From positions 3,679,815 to 3,743,814 of the forward strand of contig KN832554.1 in assembly GCA_000827205.1 (NCBI GenBank): DNA of 64,000 nucleotides, written 5' to 3'. Each line of letters opens with the position of its first letter. Position 1 is the stretch's first letter. Made by a program: the position numbers and the translations under genes. The DNA comes from Plicaturopsis crispa FD-325 SS-3. Lineage: Eukaryota; Basidiomycota; Agaricomycetes; Amylocorticiales; Amylocorticiaceae. The notes under the pieces are model-generated. The model saw only the letters and a program-made list of their open reading frames with translations. It was not told where the DNA came from and did not search any database. Positions 34,810 through 46,069 of the stretch are shown piece after piece.

Positions 34810-37197
34810 TCATGCATCGCCGCCCTTGCCGCCACCTGACGGTGCCGGAGAGGGTGCGTCGCCGTTTGGTCGCCCGCCCTTCGTCGTCAGACCAGCCGAG
34901 GCAAAGCCGCGGGCAGCGAATCCACCCCGTCCGCGTCCACGCCCACGCCCAGGACCGCCGCGCATACTGCCCTGGTCGTCTGTCCGCGCCTCCCGCTCGG
35001 TAGCTTGCTTCACGTCGGGGATCGTGTCTTTCAGTTTCTATAGATTATGATGTTATGGTCAAAAAAAATCCGCTCTCTAAGGATGGGAGTATATACCTCT
35101 GCATGTTTCTCCAGCCCCGCTTTCATGGCCTCCTCGTCACCGAACTCGACGTACGCGAGTTTCTGGGACCGCCCGGCAAATGTTGTCTGCGGATAAGTTA
35201 CACGTGTAATCTGAAGCACGAGTACCGTTAGCTCAAGGTGGGTAGTGTTGAGGTCAAAATGGATCGCTTACCCCTGAACTCGCCTCGCCAAAGAACTCCC
35301 GCAACTCTGCCTCGTTTGCGGATACTTGCAGCCGCAAGAACAGTGTCCAAGGGTTCCGGGGTGGGCGCTTCGTGGGTGTCCGCGCGCCGCCCGTACTATC
35401 CGTCGCAGGACTCTTCAAACCTGAATTGTTCTCTGTCTCAGCCACGCGCAGTGCGTCCGATGTCGACGGCTCTGGAGGAACGGGGGTCGACTTTCCCGAT
35501 TTGGCGCCAGGGGGCGGCGGCAGTGGGTGGAAATGGGGCGGTGTGTCCGACCGTTCGCCGTCAGCACCTGCAGCCTGGCCCTCCTTCTCCTTAGCTTCGC
35601 GCTCAGCCCGCTCCCTTTCCTTGCGCTCCTTCTTCTCCTTTTTCTTGGCCTTCTCCTTCTCTGCTTTCTCTGACGTATTCGCAGCGGGTGCACCGTTCAC
35701 TTTTGCCGGTCCATTGTCCTTGGGCGACGCGTTTCCGGACTCGGGAGGTGGGGTAGGTTTGTTGGCGAGATGTGGTGGGATTGAGCGTTCCGGAGCAGGG
35801 GTCGAGCCCTTGGAAGGAACACCAGTGGTGGAAGCGTTAGCAGCCGTAGGAAGCACAGATGCGTTGGAAGTAGGCGTCGCAGTGTTCGTCGTAGGAGTCG
35901 CTGTCCGCCGATATGCGTAGTTGAAGCCTGTGCAAGGTGAGTACTATCTCCGATGCGAGAGCGAGCCATGCGTACCTTGACTCTTCAGCTCTGCGCTTAC
36001 CCTGCCTTCTTTGACATCGAGCACGAGCGACCCGTATGCAGCGTCACACAAGTTCCAATTCCAGCAGTTCTTCCAAGCCGGCTCCTCACCCGTCAAACCG
36101 GCACCCGCGCCGCCTGTCTGGGGCTGGGTGTTCGGTAGGCGCTCGACGACGGAGAGCGCCTTGTCCAGAAGGACACGCTGATGGTCATCGATCACAGTGT
36201 CAACCTGCATCCGCACGCTCTCCCAGACCTTGTCGAACCCATCCTTGCCGACTGCAAGCTTATGACGGAAGCCCTCAAAGTCAGGCTGCACGCTAAACTC
36301 GTTGTACGAGCTCGCGTAGCGGAAGTGCAGGCCAGCAGAGATGGTCAGGTCTGCCTTGAGAACGAGCGCGAGCTGTGCTATAATGCCCTCGCGCCCGGGG
36401 CTAGCGTGCGTCACAAGCAGCCGCGTCTCGGACGGGTCATAGACGCGCTGCGCCGTGTCGACGAGCTCACCGATCTGAAGCGCCGTAGTCCACATGGTGC
36501 CCTGGCCACCCGCAATCGTCGCGCTGCCCTCGCCGTTGTCGAACATCTTGTGTGGCACGAGCGCGCCACCGAGGCCGAGAAGTCGCAGCTTAACGCCGCC
36601 GACGTCCAGGCAGCGCGTCGTGGCCTCATCGAGGACGTGCAGATTGTCGATGTTGTACGTACCAGCGCGGAATTTCTCGAGCACACATACGTCCTCGCAT
36701 GCACCCCAGACGGTGTAGACGGGCACCTGCAGCTTGATTTGACCGGACAAGAGCAGCGGAAATTCGGAGAGCAGCGAGATGGTGACGGTAGACCGGATGA
36801 CGGAGGGCGGGTTCTCTGCTGCTAGCAGATGCGTACGCTGGGCGCTTGGAATAAGTGGCGAGTACATGGTCAGGTGGCGCAGGGTGCGGTCATTGATCCT
36901 GTCGAGGCTGTTCGCCTCTGCAAAATCGTTAGAATCTTGACAAGACGCGCACAGTCCGCACCACGACGCACCGAAAAAACCAAAATCTCCGGTATGTAGG
37001 ATTGCCTTCGCGTTTGCTTCCCTCGCCAGATCATTGAGTGACGACAGACGGCCCCGAATATCTGCAACACATAGAATCCTGCCATGCACCGTGTCGAGCA
37101 ATTTTGTCTGGGTATTTACAACATGCTGGTTAGACCGAGGCAGAGGCGAAACGGCAGGGCGAGTCGATGTAGACGCAGGGCGAGACGCAGGCTGCAT
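34810..37197 (-). CDS. DUF2433 (phosphoesterase-like) protein with C-terminal RRM and RGG tail
   Basis: The start ATG at 37197 gives a Ser/Pro N-terminus, then the DUF2433 domain (RILCVADIRGRLSSLN, GDFGFF, LLVTHASPGREGI, FSVQPDFEGFRHK), a fold related to calcineurin-type phosphoesterases. A 54-nt intron inside GDFGFF-EAN has no stop and keeps frame, so it could be retained silently. A short intron after ELKSQ leads into GFNYAYRRTATPTT, a Pro/Ala/Lys-rich linker with a highly charged KEKKERKERERAERE stretch, then one RRM (NPWTLFLRLQVSANEAELREFF, RSQKLAYVEFGDEEA) and an RG-rich tail. RNA binding is expected; catalytic activity is not evident from what I can see. Confidence 0.8.
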
Positions 37198-37328
37198 TTT
37201 TTAGGTATGGAATTAGAAAGAAAGGGTATGTGAAGTTGTGCAGAACGGCGACGCCGCCAACAAACAATTTCTCTGCCGCTGACATCGGCAAACGCCGGAC
37301 CCGGTGGCGCGTGGCTGCTGCACTTGCC

Positions 37329-37598
37329 ATACTGTACAATACCGACCAAGTCTTCGGCCATTGTGACCTGTGACCACGGCCGAAGAGATGGACATCTCTT
37401 CGGGAGCGAAATTTTGCTGTGACAAGTCCGAAATCTCGAGAAAAATTGCTATTTCGAGCCTATTTTAGAGCAAATTTGTGACATTAGGAAAATTTGTACT
37501 CTTCGTATGCCAATGTGACCGTGACATTCCGAAAATCTCTTCACTTCGAAAGTCGCTGTGACCCGTGACCCGAAGACTTGGTCGGAATAGTACAGTAT
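37329..37598. mobile_element. MITE with TA target duplication (mariner-like)
   Basis: The outer bases form inverted repeats: CTGTACAATACCGACCAAGT at the left, CTGTACTATTCCGACCAAGT on the complement of the right end, continuing through TCTTCGG and a GTGAC-rich segment. TA flanks each side (37330-37331 and 37596-37597), giving an element of about 264 bp with no coding capacity. TA duplication and short non-coding body fit a Tc1/mariner-derived MITE. It lies about 130 bp upstream of the DUF2433-RRM start codon. Confidence 0.75.
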
Positions 37599-37727
37599 TC
37601 TCATCCCTCGAGAACGCACAACTCATAAGAGGACATACGTTTCACAGATATACATAGGGCACGCCGATTACAACGTGAGGGCGATATTCAGCTCGAAGGG
37701 AGCAATGTGTACAAACGTCCGATACAT

Positions 37728-39531
37728 CTACCAGCCTTCCTCAACTTCCTCATCCGCGTCGGGCTCCAGCGCCGGCCAGAAACCGTCTACCTCCTTCCAC
37801 GAGGCGTCGTCCCCCTCGACAGCAGCACGTCGGCGTTGTTCCACTCTTGAGGAAGCCTTGAGTACGCTCACTGCTTCCCAGAAGACAGATTCTGCATTGC
37901 GCGCTGCATCATCCGAGAATTCTGGTAACGAGAAAGACGAGGGGGGTGTGACAAGTGCAGTCGGGCTAGGTGCTTCGGGTGTCGAAGGCGAAACATGGGA
38001 GGGAGGGTTGTTTTCCAGGTAGAATATATGGAACAATGGTTCGGGGGAATGGGGGCTTGAAGGGTCTTCGGAGGACGGCGACGTCGTCATGAGGAGGATT
38101 GCATTGAGGTATGGACGGAGTAGCACCTCTGGAGATGCCTCCGGACGTTGTTGCAAGGGCATGGATAGATAGATAATATCTAGATGCATCAAACGCATGA
38201 GGTACCGAAAGCAAGTTGATAAACGCAATCACGTACACTTGCCTTTCGGCGCGGACAAGCTCCCTTCGCCCGTTACTAGTGCAGTCACAGATACCGTGGA
38301 CGAGGCGGATTCCACGGAGGCGGGAGGGAAAACTAGCACTGAAGTGTCGATAGTGGGAGCGACCTCGGATTCAACGTCACCGCCGTCCGTTCCCTCGTTC
38401 GCGCGAGGAAATATTACCGGCTTGTCAACAATTGCAATGCACCGTGCGATTGCTACATATTGAGGGACACCATCAGAAACGGAAGAGATGTATTTGGGTG
38501 GGTGCTGGAGAGGGAAGACCATGTTCTGCGACGAGGAGATTAGTAAGTCGCAGGTCAACTTGTCGGGTACATCCTCTAGCTCGACCGTGTAAGGTGGGTC
38601 CACGCCATGGGCCTCCCCGGAAGACTCTACGACGGACAGAATGCGCCGACCAAGGATGTATACGGCTCCGTTGACAGCCGCCGTACGGCAGAAACCTTGA
38701 GCAATTTCACCAGCGCCACCATAGTGGCCAACCAAGAAGGGAGAGGTGCCATAGCGACCGCTGGACCTTAGGTAGCTGCGAATGCGCTGAAGAGCGGGCA
38801 GAGTCTGGTCTGGGAACGAACGGCAGTGTAAGATGACGCATACGCTGAGGAAAGTACGCGAACTGACCAGAGGCTGTTATACAATACGCTAGTGCATATG
38901 CAATTGTTTCCACCATCTCATTATTTAATGAAAAGACAGACTTGAGGAACTCGGGAAACGGTAAGTATTCCTTGCCTTCCAGCTCTTGCCGACCCTCAAA
39001 CTCGCTGACTGCGAACATGAGGAACCTCATGATCCGGCGTTTGTCGAGGAGAGTAATGTCCTTGTTTTTGAAGACGTCCTCCTTGCTACTGGGCACAGTC
39101 TTAAGCGTATCCCCTGCGCGATCGTAAACTGCGACGCGCTCGAGTAATCTGAAGCCACCGTATCGAGCAACACCGGAGGAAACTAGGCATGATATGAATG
39201 GACCGACGGATGGAATGATCGAAGGCGACAGAGATAATGCATATTGGCGGGACTGTTGTGGAATCGTCGGCGAATGCGAAATGGAAGTGAATCGACTCGA
39301 GGGTGACTGCGCATCGGCCCATTGCACTAGTTCGTCCACGGACAGACTGGCGTCATCCGCACCATAGTAGGCGTTGGTGTCGATATGCGCGATCTTGAAG
39401 CCAGCTTTGGATAGCGCACTAAGTTCTCCGTTGAACAGTGGATTGAAAGGTATGGTCTTGGGCGCTCACGCAGCTGCAATGGACTCTGCAACACCAGTTC
39501 CGAGAATGATAGCGTCAAAGTCACTGTCCAT
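37728..39531 (-). CDS. MRS6: Rab escort protein
   Basis: Presents newly made Rab GTPases to geranylgeranyltransferase II and delivers them to membranes. The start ATG at 39531 leads to the dinucleotide-fold signature DAIILGTGVAESIAAA, split by an intron after the first Ala residues, then AHIDTNAYYG. Later come ELLQ-like conserved GDI/REP segments: VARYGGFRLLERVAVYD, SKEDVFKNKDITLLDKRRIMRFL and YGTSPFLVGHYGGAGEIAQGFCRTAAVNGAVYILG. The C-terminal third is divergent and acidic, ending EEVEEGW. AESIAAA with the long insert separates it from Rab GDI. About 560 aa, typical of fungal Mrs6. Confidence 0.9.
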
Positions 39532-39695
39532 GACAGAATGTCTGCACGTCGAGGGTAGGATATCGTACGCTGAGTCGTGAATGGAGCCCAGGTCGTGGCA
39601 CTCGGTGTGATAAACGATTAGATTTCGCAGAGAAGTCAAGGAGAAACTTGAAATGAATTATGAGATCAATCGTCGTACTTAATGATAACAAGTTT

Positions 39696-39727
39696 AGGGC
39701 AGGTTATCTACGCTAAAGACCTGCCCT
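39696..39727. promoter_or_regulatory. inverted repeat in nucleolin-like gene promoter
   Basis: Perfect 9-bp arms AGGGCAGGT and ACCTGCCCT around 14 nt, ending 85 bp before the start codon. It could be a palindromic factor site or a hairpin in a 5' leader; inference only. Confidence 0.4.
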
Positions 39728-39812
39728 GAACTCTGCTCGCCCTTGCAAAAAAATTTGGCGATCGGCTTCGGATCACAAAATATCTATTCTCCTTCCTGCA
39801 CCGACTTCAAAA

Positions 39813-41759
39813 ATGGCCAAAGTCGACAAGAAATCCAGCAGTAAAGTCGACAAGAAGGAGAAGAAGGTCGACAAGGTCGACAAAAAGGCTGTCAAGGCCG
39901 TCGCGCCCCCCTCGAAGCCTATCTCTTCCAAAGAGATCTTGAAGGCTGCTGTACGTTTCGCTCGATTACCACTTTTAACATCTTCTCACATATACGGTCA
40001 CGTAGAAAAAGGGCAAGAGCAAGGAGGTAGTTAAGGCTCCTGCTAAGCCCGTCAAGAAGGCCGACAGCGACGATAGCTCGGACTCGGACTCTGACGATGA
40101 AAAGCCCGCACCCAAAACTAACGGCGCTGTACGTTCAAATATTTTCTGTCTCATCTCGTAGACGTAGTCTAACATAAACCGTCTAGGCCAAGAAGGCTGC
40201 ATCGTCGAGCGAAACCGCCTCGGACGAATCCTCATCTGAAGACGAGAAGCCCAAGGTCGCTCAAATCAAGGCGGCTGTAGCCAAACCTGCTTCTTCCGAA
40301 TCTGACGACAGCGACTCCTCCTCTGATGACGATGCCCCTGCTAAACCCACCCCTTCCGCCGCAAAACCCACAAAAGCCGCACCGGCAAAACCCACCAAGG
40401 CCGCTCCTGCTGCCAAGGCCCCTGCATCGAAACCCGCGCCTGCTGCTGATGACTCGACGTCGGACGAAGATAGCTCGGATGAGGAAGCGACACCTGTCGT
40501 AGCTAAGGCCGCACCGGCAAAAGCTGCACCCGCTAAGGCCTCGAAAGTAACTGCCAAGAAGCCGGAGACATCTTCCAGTGAGGAAGACAGTGACTCGGAC
40601 TCGGACGCCGCACCGGCGAAGCCTGCTGCTGTTGCAGCGAAAACGTCGGACTCCAGCGACGAGGATAGCGACAGCGACGAGGACTCGGACGAGGATGTTG
40701 AGATGGCCGAGGCCCCGGCCGCTAATGGCAAAGGTTCGTTTTATCTGTTTCTGTCATTATAGATGTCTTATTCTTATGCCTACTTTTAGGCAAGCGTAAG
40801 GCGGAAGATGACACCTCTGCCCCGCCCAAAAAAGTCAAGCTCGCGAACGGTGATGCCGCCCCAGCTGACGACTCGGAGGAGATCAAGAGCATATTCGTGG
40901 GAAGCCTCTCGTGGAATGTCGACAACGACTGGCTCGCGAAGGAGTTTGAGGAATGTGGAGAGGTCGTCTCGGCAACTGTCCAAATGGACCGTAATACTGG
41001 CCGGTCGCGCGGCTTCGGCTACGTCCATTTCACGACAGGCGATGCCGTCGAGAAGGCCGTTGCACTCCAGGGCAAGGAGATCGACGGCAGGGCGGTCAAC
41101 ATTGACAAGAGCAAGCCGCTCGACAAAAGCCAAGTGCGGGAGAAGCGGGCGCAGACATTCGGCGACGCGACGAGTGCTCCGTCGGATACGCTTTTCGTTG
41201 GCAACCTCAACTTCGAGGTTACGCAGGATACGCTATGGGAGTTCTTCGCTGCGTATGGGGACGTGAAGAGCGTGCGGGTGCCGACTGATCGGGAGACCGA
41301 GCGCCCGAAGGGCTTTGGCTACGTTGAGTTCACGGATGTGGAGACGGCGAAAAAAGCACTCGAGGGTGCGCAGGGCTCAGACCTTGCTGGACGGACAGTG
41401 CGTCTCGACTACTCGCAACCCAGAGATCCTGCAGGCGGAGGACGTGGTGGGTTCGGTGGTGGACGCGGCGGGGGTGGATTCGGTGGCGGACGGGTATGCA
41501 CTCAAATTTCTACTACCCTATTTCCTGTATGCTGATCATCTCTCATCCACAGGGTGGCGGCCGCGGTGGATTCGGTGACCGTGGTGGACGCGGGGGCGGA
41601 CGTGGCGGCTTTGGTGACCGTGGCGGCCGTGGTGGTCGTGGTGGCTTTGGCGATCGCGGTGGCCGTGGTGGAGGCCGGGGCGCACCCCGTGGCGGTCGTG
41701 GAGGTGCTCGCACCGGTGGCATAGCCAACTTCGAGGGCAAGAAAATTACTTTTGACTAA
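39813..41759 (+). CDS. NSR1: nucleolin/Nsr1-like nucleolar RNA-binding protein
   Basis: A nucleolar protein for pre-rRNA processing and ribosome assembly. The start ATG at 39813. Five exons with introns near 39952-40005, 40132-40187, 40733-40789 and 41494-41551. The N-terminal half is Lys/Ala/Pro with Ser-Asp/Glu acidic blocks (SSDDDAPAKP; SDSDEDSDEDVEMAE), likely casein-kinase-2 targets. A nuclear-localisation-like KRKAEDDTSAPPKKVK follows, then two RRMs (SIFVGSLSW...RGFGYVHF and TLFVGNLNF...KGFGYVEF) and a Gly-Arg-Asp-rich RGG tail ending KITFD. Layout matches yeast Nsr1 and fission yeast Gar2. Confidence 0.95.
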
Positions 41760-42030
41760 ATTATCGTTCTTCTCTGTTGTTCCTGTGCTCATGCTTTCCA
41801 TTTGTTCATGTCGCTTTGTTCACGGGATGTATCTATTTTACACTTAGGCTATGCACGATCATCTACACTATCTTGCGTATGAAAGGAAGAGGTGGTATGT
41901 GAGTGATATGTCAACTGGTAGGTATAAAAAAATCAATTAGTTGGATAATATGCCGCCAGTGGCAGCGGGGTATATGTAGAAGACGGAGGCTGGAAGTCTG
42001 CACCAAACAGTCCCAATGTCAGGCTAGCAT

Positions 42031-44201
42031 CTACCCTAGTCGGCCCTCCGCCGCTGCGCGTCTAATGGGATTTTGGTTTGGGGGTAGGGCACCTGACCGT
42101 TCTAACCTGTCGAACAAGACGAACAACTTTTCTGCCTCTGCCTCCTTCTCTTCCTCGGTCATCTCTTCGAGCTCGGCTCTCTGCTGAGTGATGCCAGTGA
42201 TGGGGTTGAGATCGGTCTGATCCTGTAGGACTTCGTCGCCGGACGGGGGAGGGGGCGCGCTCAGGATCCCCTTGTTGAAAAGGAATCCAGCGACGTTGCC
42301 GTATCCAGCCAGAGCGGATAGTGTCGAAGCTGAAAAGAATACGTTACACGTATTGCCCAACGGTGAGATGAAGATAGACGTACGATCAGAGTTAGAGATA
42401 GCGAATAACATTTCTCCCATAGCATCCTTGAGTCGAGGGTGGTAAACGCTCGCCAGGAGTCGGAGAGAGCGACCCAAAGTATCGCTACGGCCCTCCAATG
42501 AATGGGTACGGTCAAGATCAGCGGGGAAGATCCACTCTCTAGTCCGACGCCGGGACACCTCGTCAAACAAAGCAAACCGCGTGATGAGCACAACCAACGG
42601 CGACACGATATCGTCCAGCGAGTTGTCCCCTTCCTTTTTGCATCTCGCTCGTACACTCTCATGGTCCGGATCAACATCCCCAGGAAGATAATGGTTGAGC
42701 GAAACTTCCAGCAGGTCCTGAGCCCGGCGGAGGATATCCAGTCGTGACGATGGCAATGGCGATGAGGATCGCGAGATTGACCGTCGACCCGCGGCGAGCA
42801 CAGAGAGCGCTCTGTCAACTGCACCGGTTTTTCCTTCCTTGGACGGTGGAGAACCGCTGCGACTACCGCCTGCCGGCAATGGGGATTTTGGTGCGGATAC
42901 GGGGGAGGTGCTCGCGCTGCTGCTTCCACTCCTTGAGCTCGTTGGTGTAGACGCAGAAGAACCATTTCCAAACCAGACTGAATGAAGAGACGTGTTGACG
43001 GGTATTGTAATCAGGCAGTGGATTACGTGCGTTAGTGGGGAAGCCAGCGGCGCGGGGAAAGTGGGGGGTAGGGAGTTGAAGACGCGAAGAAGTGGCGGCA
43101 GCAACCTAGGGAAAATTTGAGAACAAAATGATGAGCGTATCGTCTCGGGACGTACCCGTCTAGGCGTGGACTCCAGAAGTCGCCCATAACCTTTTTATCA
43201 TCTACCGTCGGAGACTTAATCTCTTGCGGTTCGCTCTCTACGAGCTAGCACGATCCGAGACGTTGAGCGAGCTACAACAGATGTGAGACATCGGACGTAC
43301 CTTCGGGTAGTGGCAAAGAAGATTGAAGGTTAGCTTCAACAAATCTGTCATGGCCTCACGGCTCATTTTCACGCCTCCCAGTATGTGATTTATCAAGAGA
43401 TCCAACTTGGCACCGATAATTTGGACGATATTGCTAGAGTGACCAATATTCTTGGTCTCCACAAGATTTCGGATGAACGAGCTTGACGCTGCCGCCGAGG
43501 CCGTGCAGAGGAAGAGGATTCTGCAAGAGAGAAAGATCTGATCGGGGGAAGAAGATCTCTGGAGAGTGATACCTCGTTATTGCGCGTAGAGAGGTAGTTG
43601 TATTTGAATGCTACGCACCTCCAGGAGTTCCGCGGAGGCTTCGCCGCCGCCTACGTCCTTGCTGGCCCAAGTGACTCGAGCGGTGTCGACAAGAAGTAGC
43701 GCATTTGCTACGCATCTAAGAGCTTCGTTGGAAGTTTCGGGCTCATCCTTGAAATGGGTGGACAGTGTGAGAAGCAATGACAAGTTTGACGGAGTAGCGA
43801 TGATTGCCGAGAGTGCGGGTGTTTTCCCCATCGCTTTGACTGCAGTTAGTGCCTGGCCTGCGTCTAGGGGATTGAAAAATGAGTGATCCAGGTCAGCAAT
43901 CCATTCCACGACGCGTTCACGTTTAAGAACAACCCATGCACTCACCTTTTGGCGTGAGTCTCCCCTTGTTTCCGACGTATTTGATGCACAGTTTGAGGTC
44001 TGTGAGCAACGCCTGCATCAACTCACTTCGACTTGCAGGTGTGAGAGCATATGGTGGTGCTGAAAACGAATACATATTCAATGGGATGAAGAGCGAGAGG
44101 CAGAAATACGCACAATCGGCGATAGATTGGAGGACATTGGACACTTGGACCCTCGACGACGACGCCGAGAGGGACGTATAGGAAGTGAGTAGGTCTGACA
44201 T
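42031..44201 (-). CDS. RIC8: synembryn/Ric8, G-alpha chaperone and exchange factor
   Basis: A cytosolic armadillo-like protein that folds G-alpha subunits and stimulates nucleotide exchange. The start ATG at 44201; the first intron (GTGCGT...TTTTCAG) yields QSIADSPPYALTPASRS. Helical repeats follow: LCIKYVGNKGRLTPK, DAGQALTAVKAMGKTPALS, NEALRCVANALLLVD, GAKLDLLINHILGGVKMSRE and LLKLTFNLLCHYPKV. A Ser-rich insert (STPTSSRSGSSSASTS) precedes LDDIVSPLVVLITRF, RLLASVYHPRLKDAMGEMLF and ALAGYGNVAGFLFNKG. The end has NPITGITQQ, then EEMTEEEKEAEAEKLFVLFD, a Ric8 hallmark. Confidence 0.9.
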
Positions 44202-45027
44202 GTAGCTCGTATTTCGTAGATAGTTCGGTGAATACGAGGCAAGTTCCGGGGGAGTTTCTCGAGCGCTTGTAATCGTCGGAGTTGTCGGAAACCTACCGCG
44301 CTGAGAGACCGTAGACGAGGATACGACCGTTCGGTAGGCAAGTTAGAGATACAATGATTACAGCGTAGTGATATGTAAGGTGGTGGTAAGAAGAAAAAGA
44401 CAAGGGCCGTCGGTCTGGGGATTAATTGTGGCGGTTGCGGAACAGGAGCATTTATGTATGTCTTGGACAAATTGGCCGACGCGCACAAAAAGTGGCGGTC
44501 CGGCAGCCGAACCGCTTGCTTATCTCAAACTGATTTGTTTTGGAACAAGGACTTTGTTGACGTCGACGGGCTCGAAACTGTCCAGATGGCTAATTGCAAG
44601 GTCTATTCGGCAGAGAATTGTGGGGAACGAGCAAGGGATACAACAAACCAAAGTTGCAGTGTAGGTACTGGGCTTTCCACCCAGTCTAGTATGCCGTCGA
44701 CGTCACAGACCAATGCCTGAAAATAAGCTGATGCGATGGGAAAGTCCATTTGAACATTGTACGCAGAAAGGTTTTCGCCGAGGGTGATACCCTGCACCGC
44801 CTGGCGATTGTGACCCGGCAGCTACGGTTGGCGTTCTGCCTATGGACGCGCCGTGGACCATGCCAACGATGATCAAGGCGCAGTGCTAGTGGCGTGAGTG
44901 TCATCAGACTCTGAGGAGCAGGTGCATGTCCTCGGAATTCCGTCCTCCCTTGGGTTGCTAGATAATAATATGTCAGTGCATGACTCAAATCCCCACGAAT
45001 TCAGAGGCGTAACGGACTGTGTTTTCA
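44202..45027. other. intergenic with unassigned open frames
   Basis: 826 bp between Ric8 and Med10. An 88-codon frame from 44454 on the plus strand and a 64-codon frame at 44603-44797 on the minus strand both look mildly protein-like, but I can neither assign a family nor build convincing splicing. A small gene here is possible. Confidence 0.3.
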
Positions 45028-45706
45028 TCAATGCCCGTTTGCACTACCATCATGAACACCAAGCATGCCGTTATTGACGGCGGCGGTGTCCGGCATTTGC
45101 TCCTCTACTGTGACATTCGCTACAGTGTCGCCTCGAAGATACGGGCCCAGCTCAGGAAAATTCTGCGCCAATGCTTCATCTAGATATTCCTTGTAGGACT
45201 ACCGGCATTTCATGAGCTTTATTGTCAGAACAGGACGCGTATGACTCACCTGGATGGCATTGATTTTCCCATTCATAAATTGATTCTCCGTTGCGGCTCG
45301 CTCAAGCCTCTCCCGCGTCAGCTGCATGGGATTCCGGGAGTTGTCAATGTCGGCAAGTACTTGGAGGGGTATCATTGTAGGGATGTGCTGTGCCATTTCA
45401 TCAATGGTACCAAGGTGGTTGATGACCTCGTTTCTGAAACACAACGACCAGTATAATGAGCATTCTCTGGCGACGGACGACACGGCAACACATTTACACC
45501 CGTAGACCGACTTGCTTGCCACCCCCGGGCTTGTCGCGCTCTTTCGTGGAATCGTTGATGACGGTAGTGCCCAGATTGTAAAGTGCGCTCGCAAGACCGA
45601 GCAGCTCCAGTTCAAGATCGCCTTGGATGCCGGAGGGAGGAGGAGATTGCGAGGAGCGTGGAGAATCCGGCGCCGGTGGAGGACCTGATGGATTTCGAGG
45701 AGCCAT
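45028..45706 (-). CDS. MED10: Mediator complex subunit 10
   Basis: A core Mediator middle-module subunit (Nut2 in yeast). The start ATG at 45706. Three exons give about 187 aa. A Pro/Ser-rich N-terminus is followed by the family helices ELLGLASALYNLGTTVIN, then across an intron NEVINHLGTIDEM and HIPTMIPLQVLADIDNSRNP with LTRERLERAATENQFMNGK. The last exon gives SYKEYLDEALAQNFPEL and an acidic tail ending ANGH. Length and the LxxIDxxRNP-type centre fit Med10. Confidence 0.9.
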
Positions 45707-46069
45707 TCAGGAGAAACGGCAGTTACACTTGGTCTTCAGAGCTGTCTATGTCTTAGTAACCTGTTACGGCGAAGACTGGAAAATTGAGCTTGAGGATGAT
45801 AGTTGAGGATATGGTCGGTGGTGGTGGTGACTCTGCGCAAGCTCGCGCGCAAGGCAGGTGCAGCTTGCATGCAGCGTCCAAAGGGGGACTAACTGGGCTA
45901 CGCCTTCATAAGGAAATTTTAGACTATAGAATGGTGTCTCAGACTCTCAGGGTCTGAATTCTGACTGCGCGCAATATCTAGCATAACAGTAGGGGTAGTG
46001 GGATATAGTACAATGGGCATCGTAGTACTAGTTGAGCGCATACAAATCGAAGGGAAGGCAAATGCGGCG
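45707..46069. other. intergenic spacer
   Basis: 363 bp, nothing supported. Confidence 0.5.
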
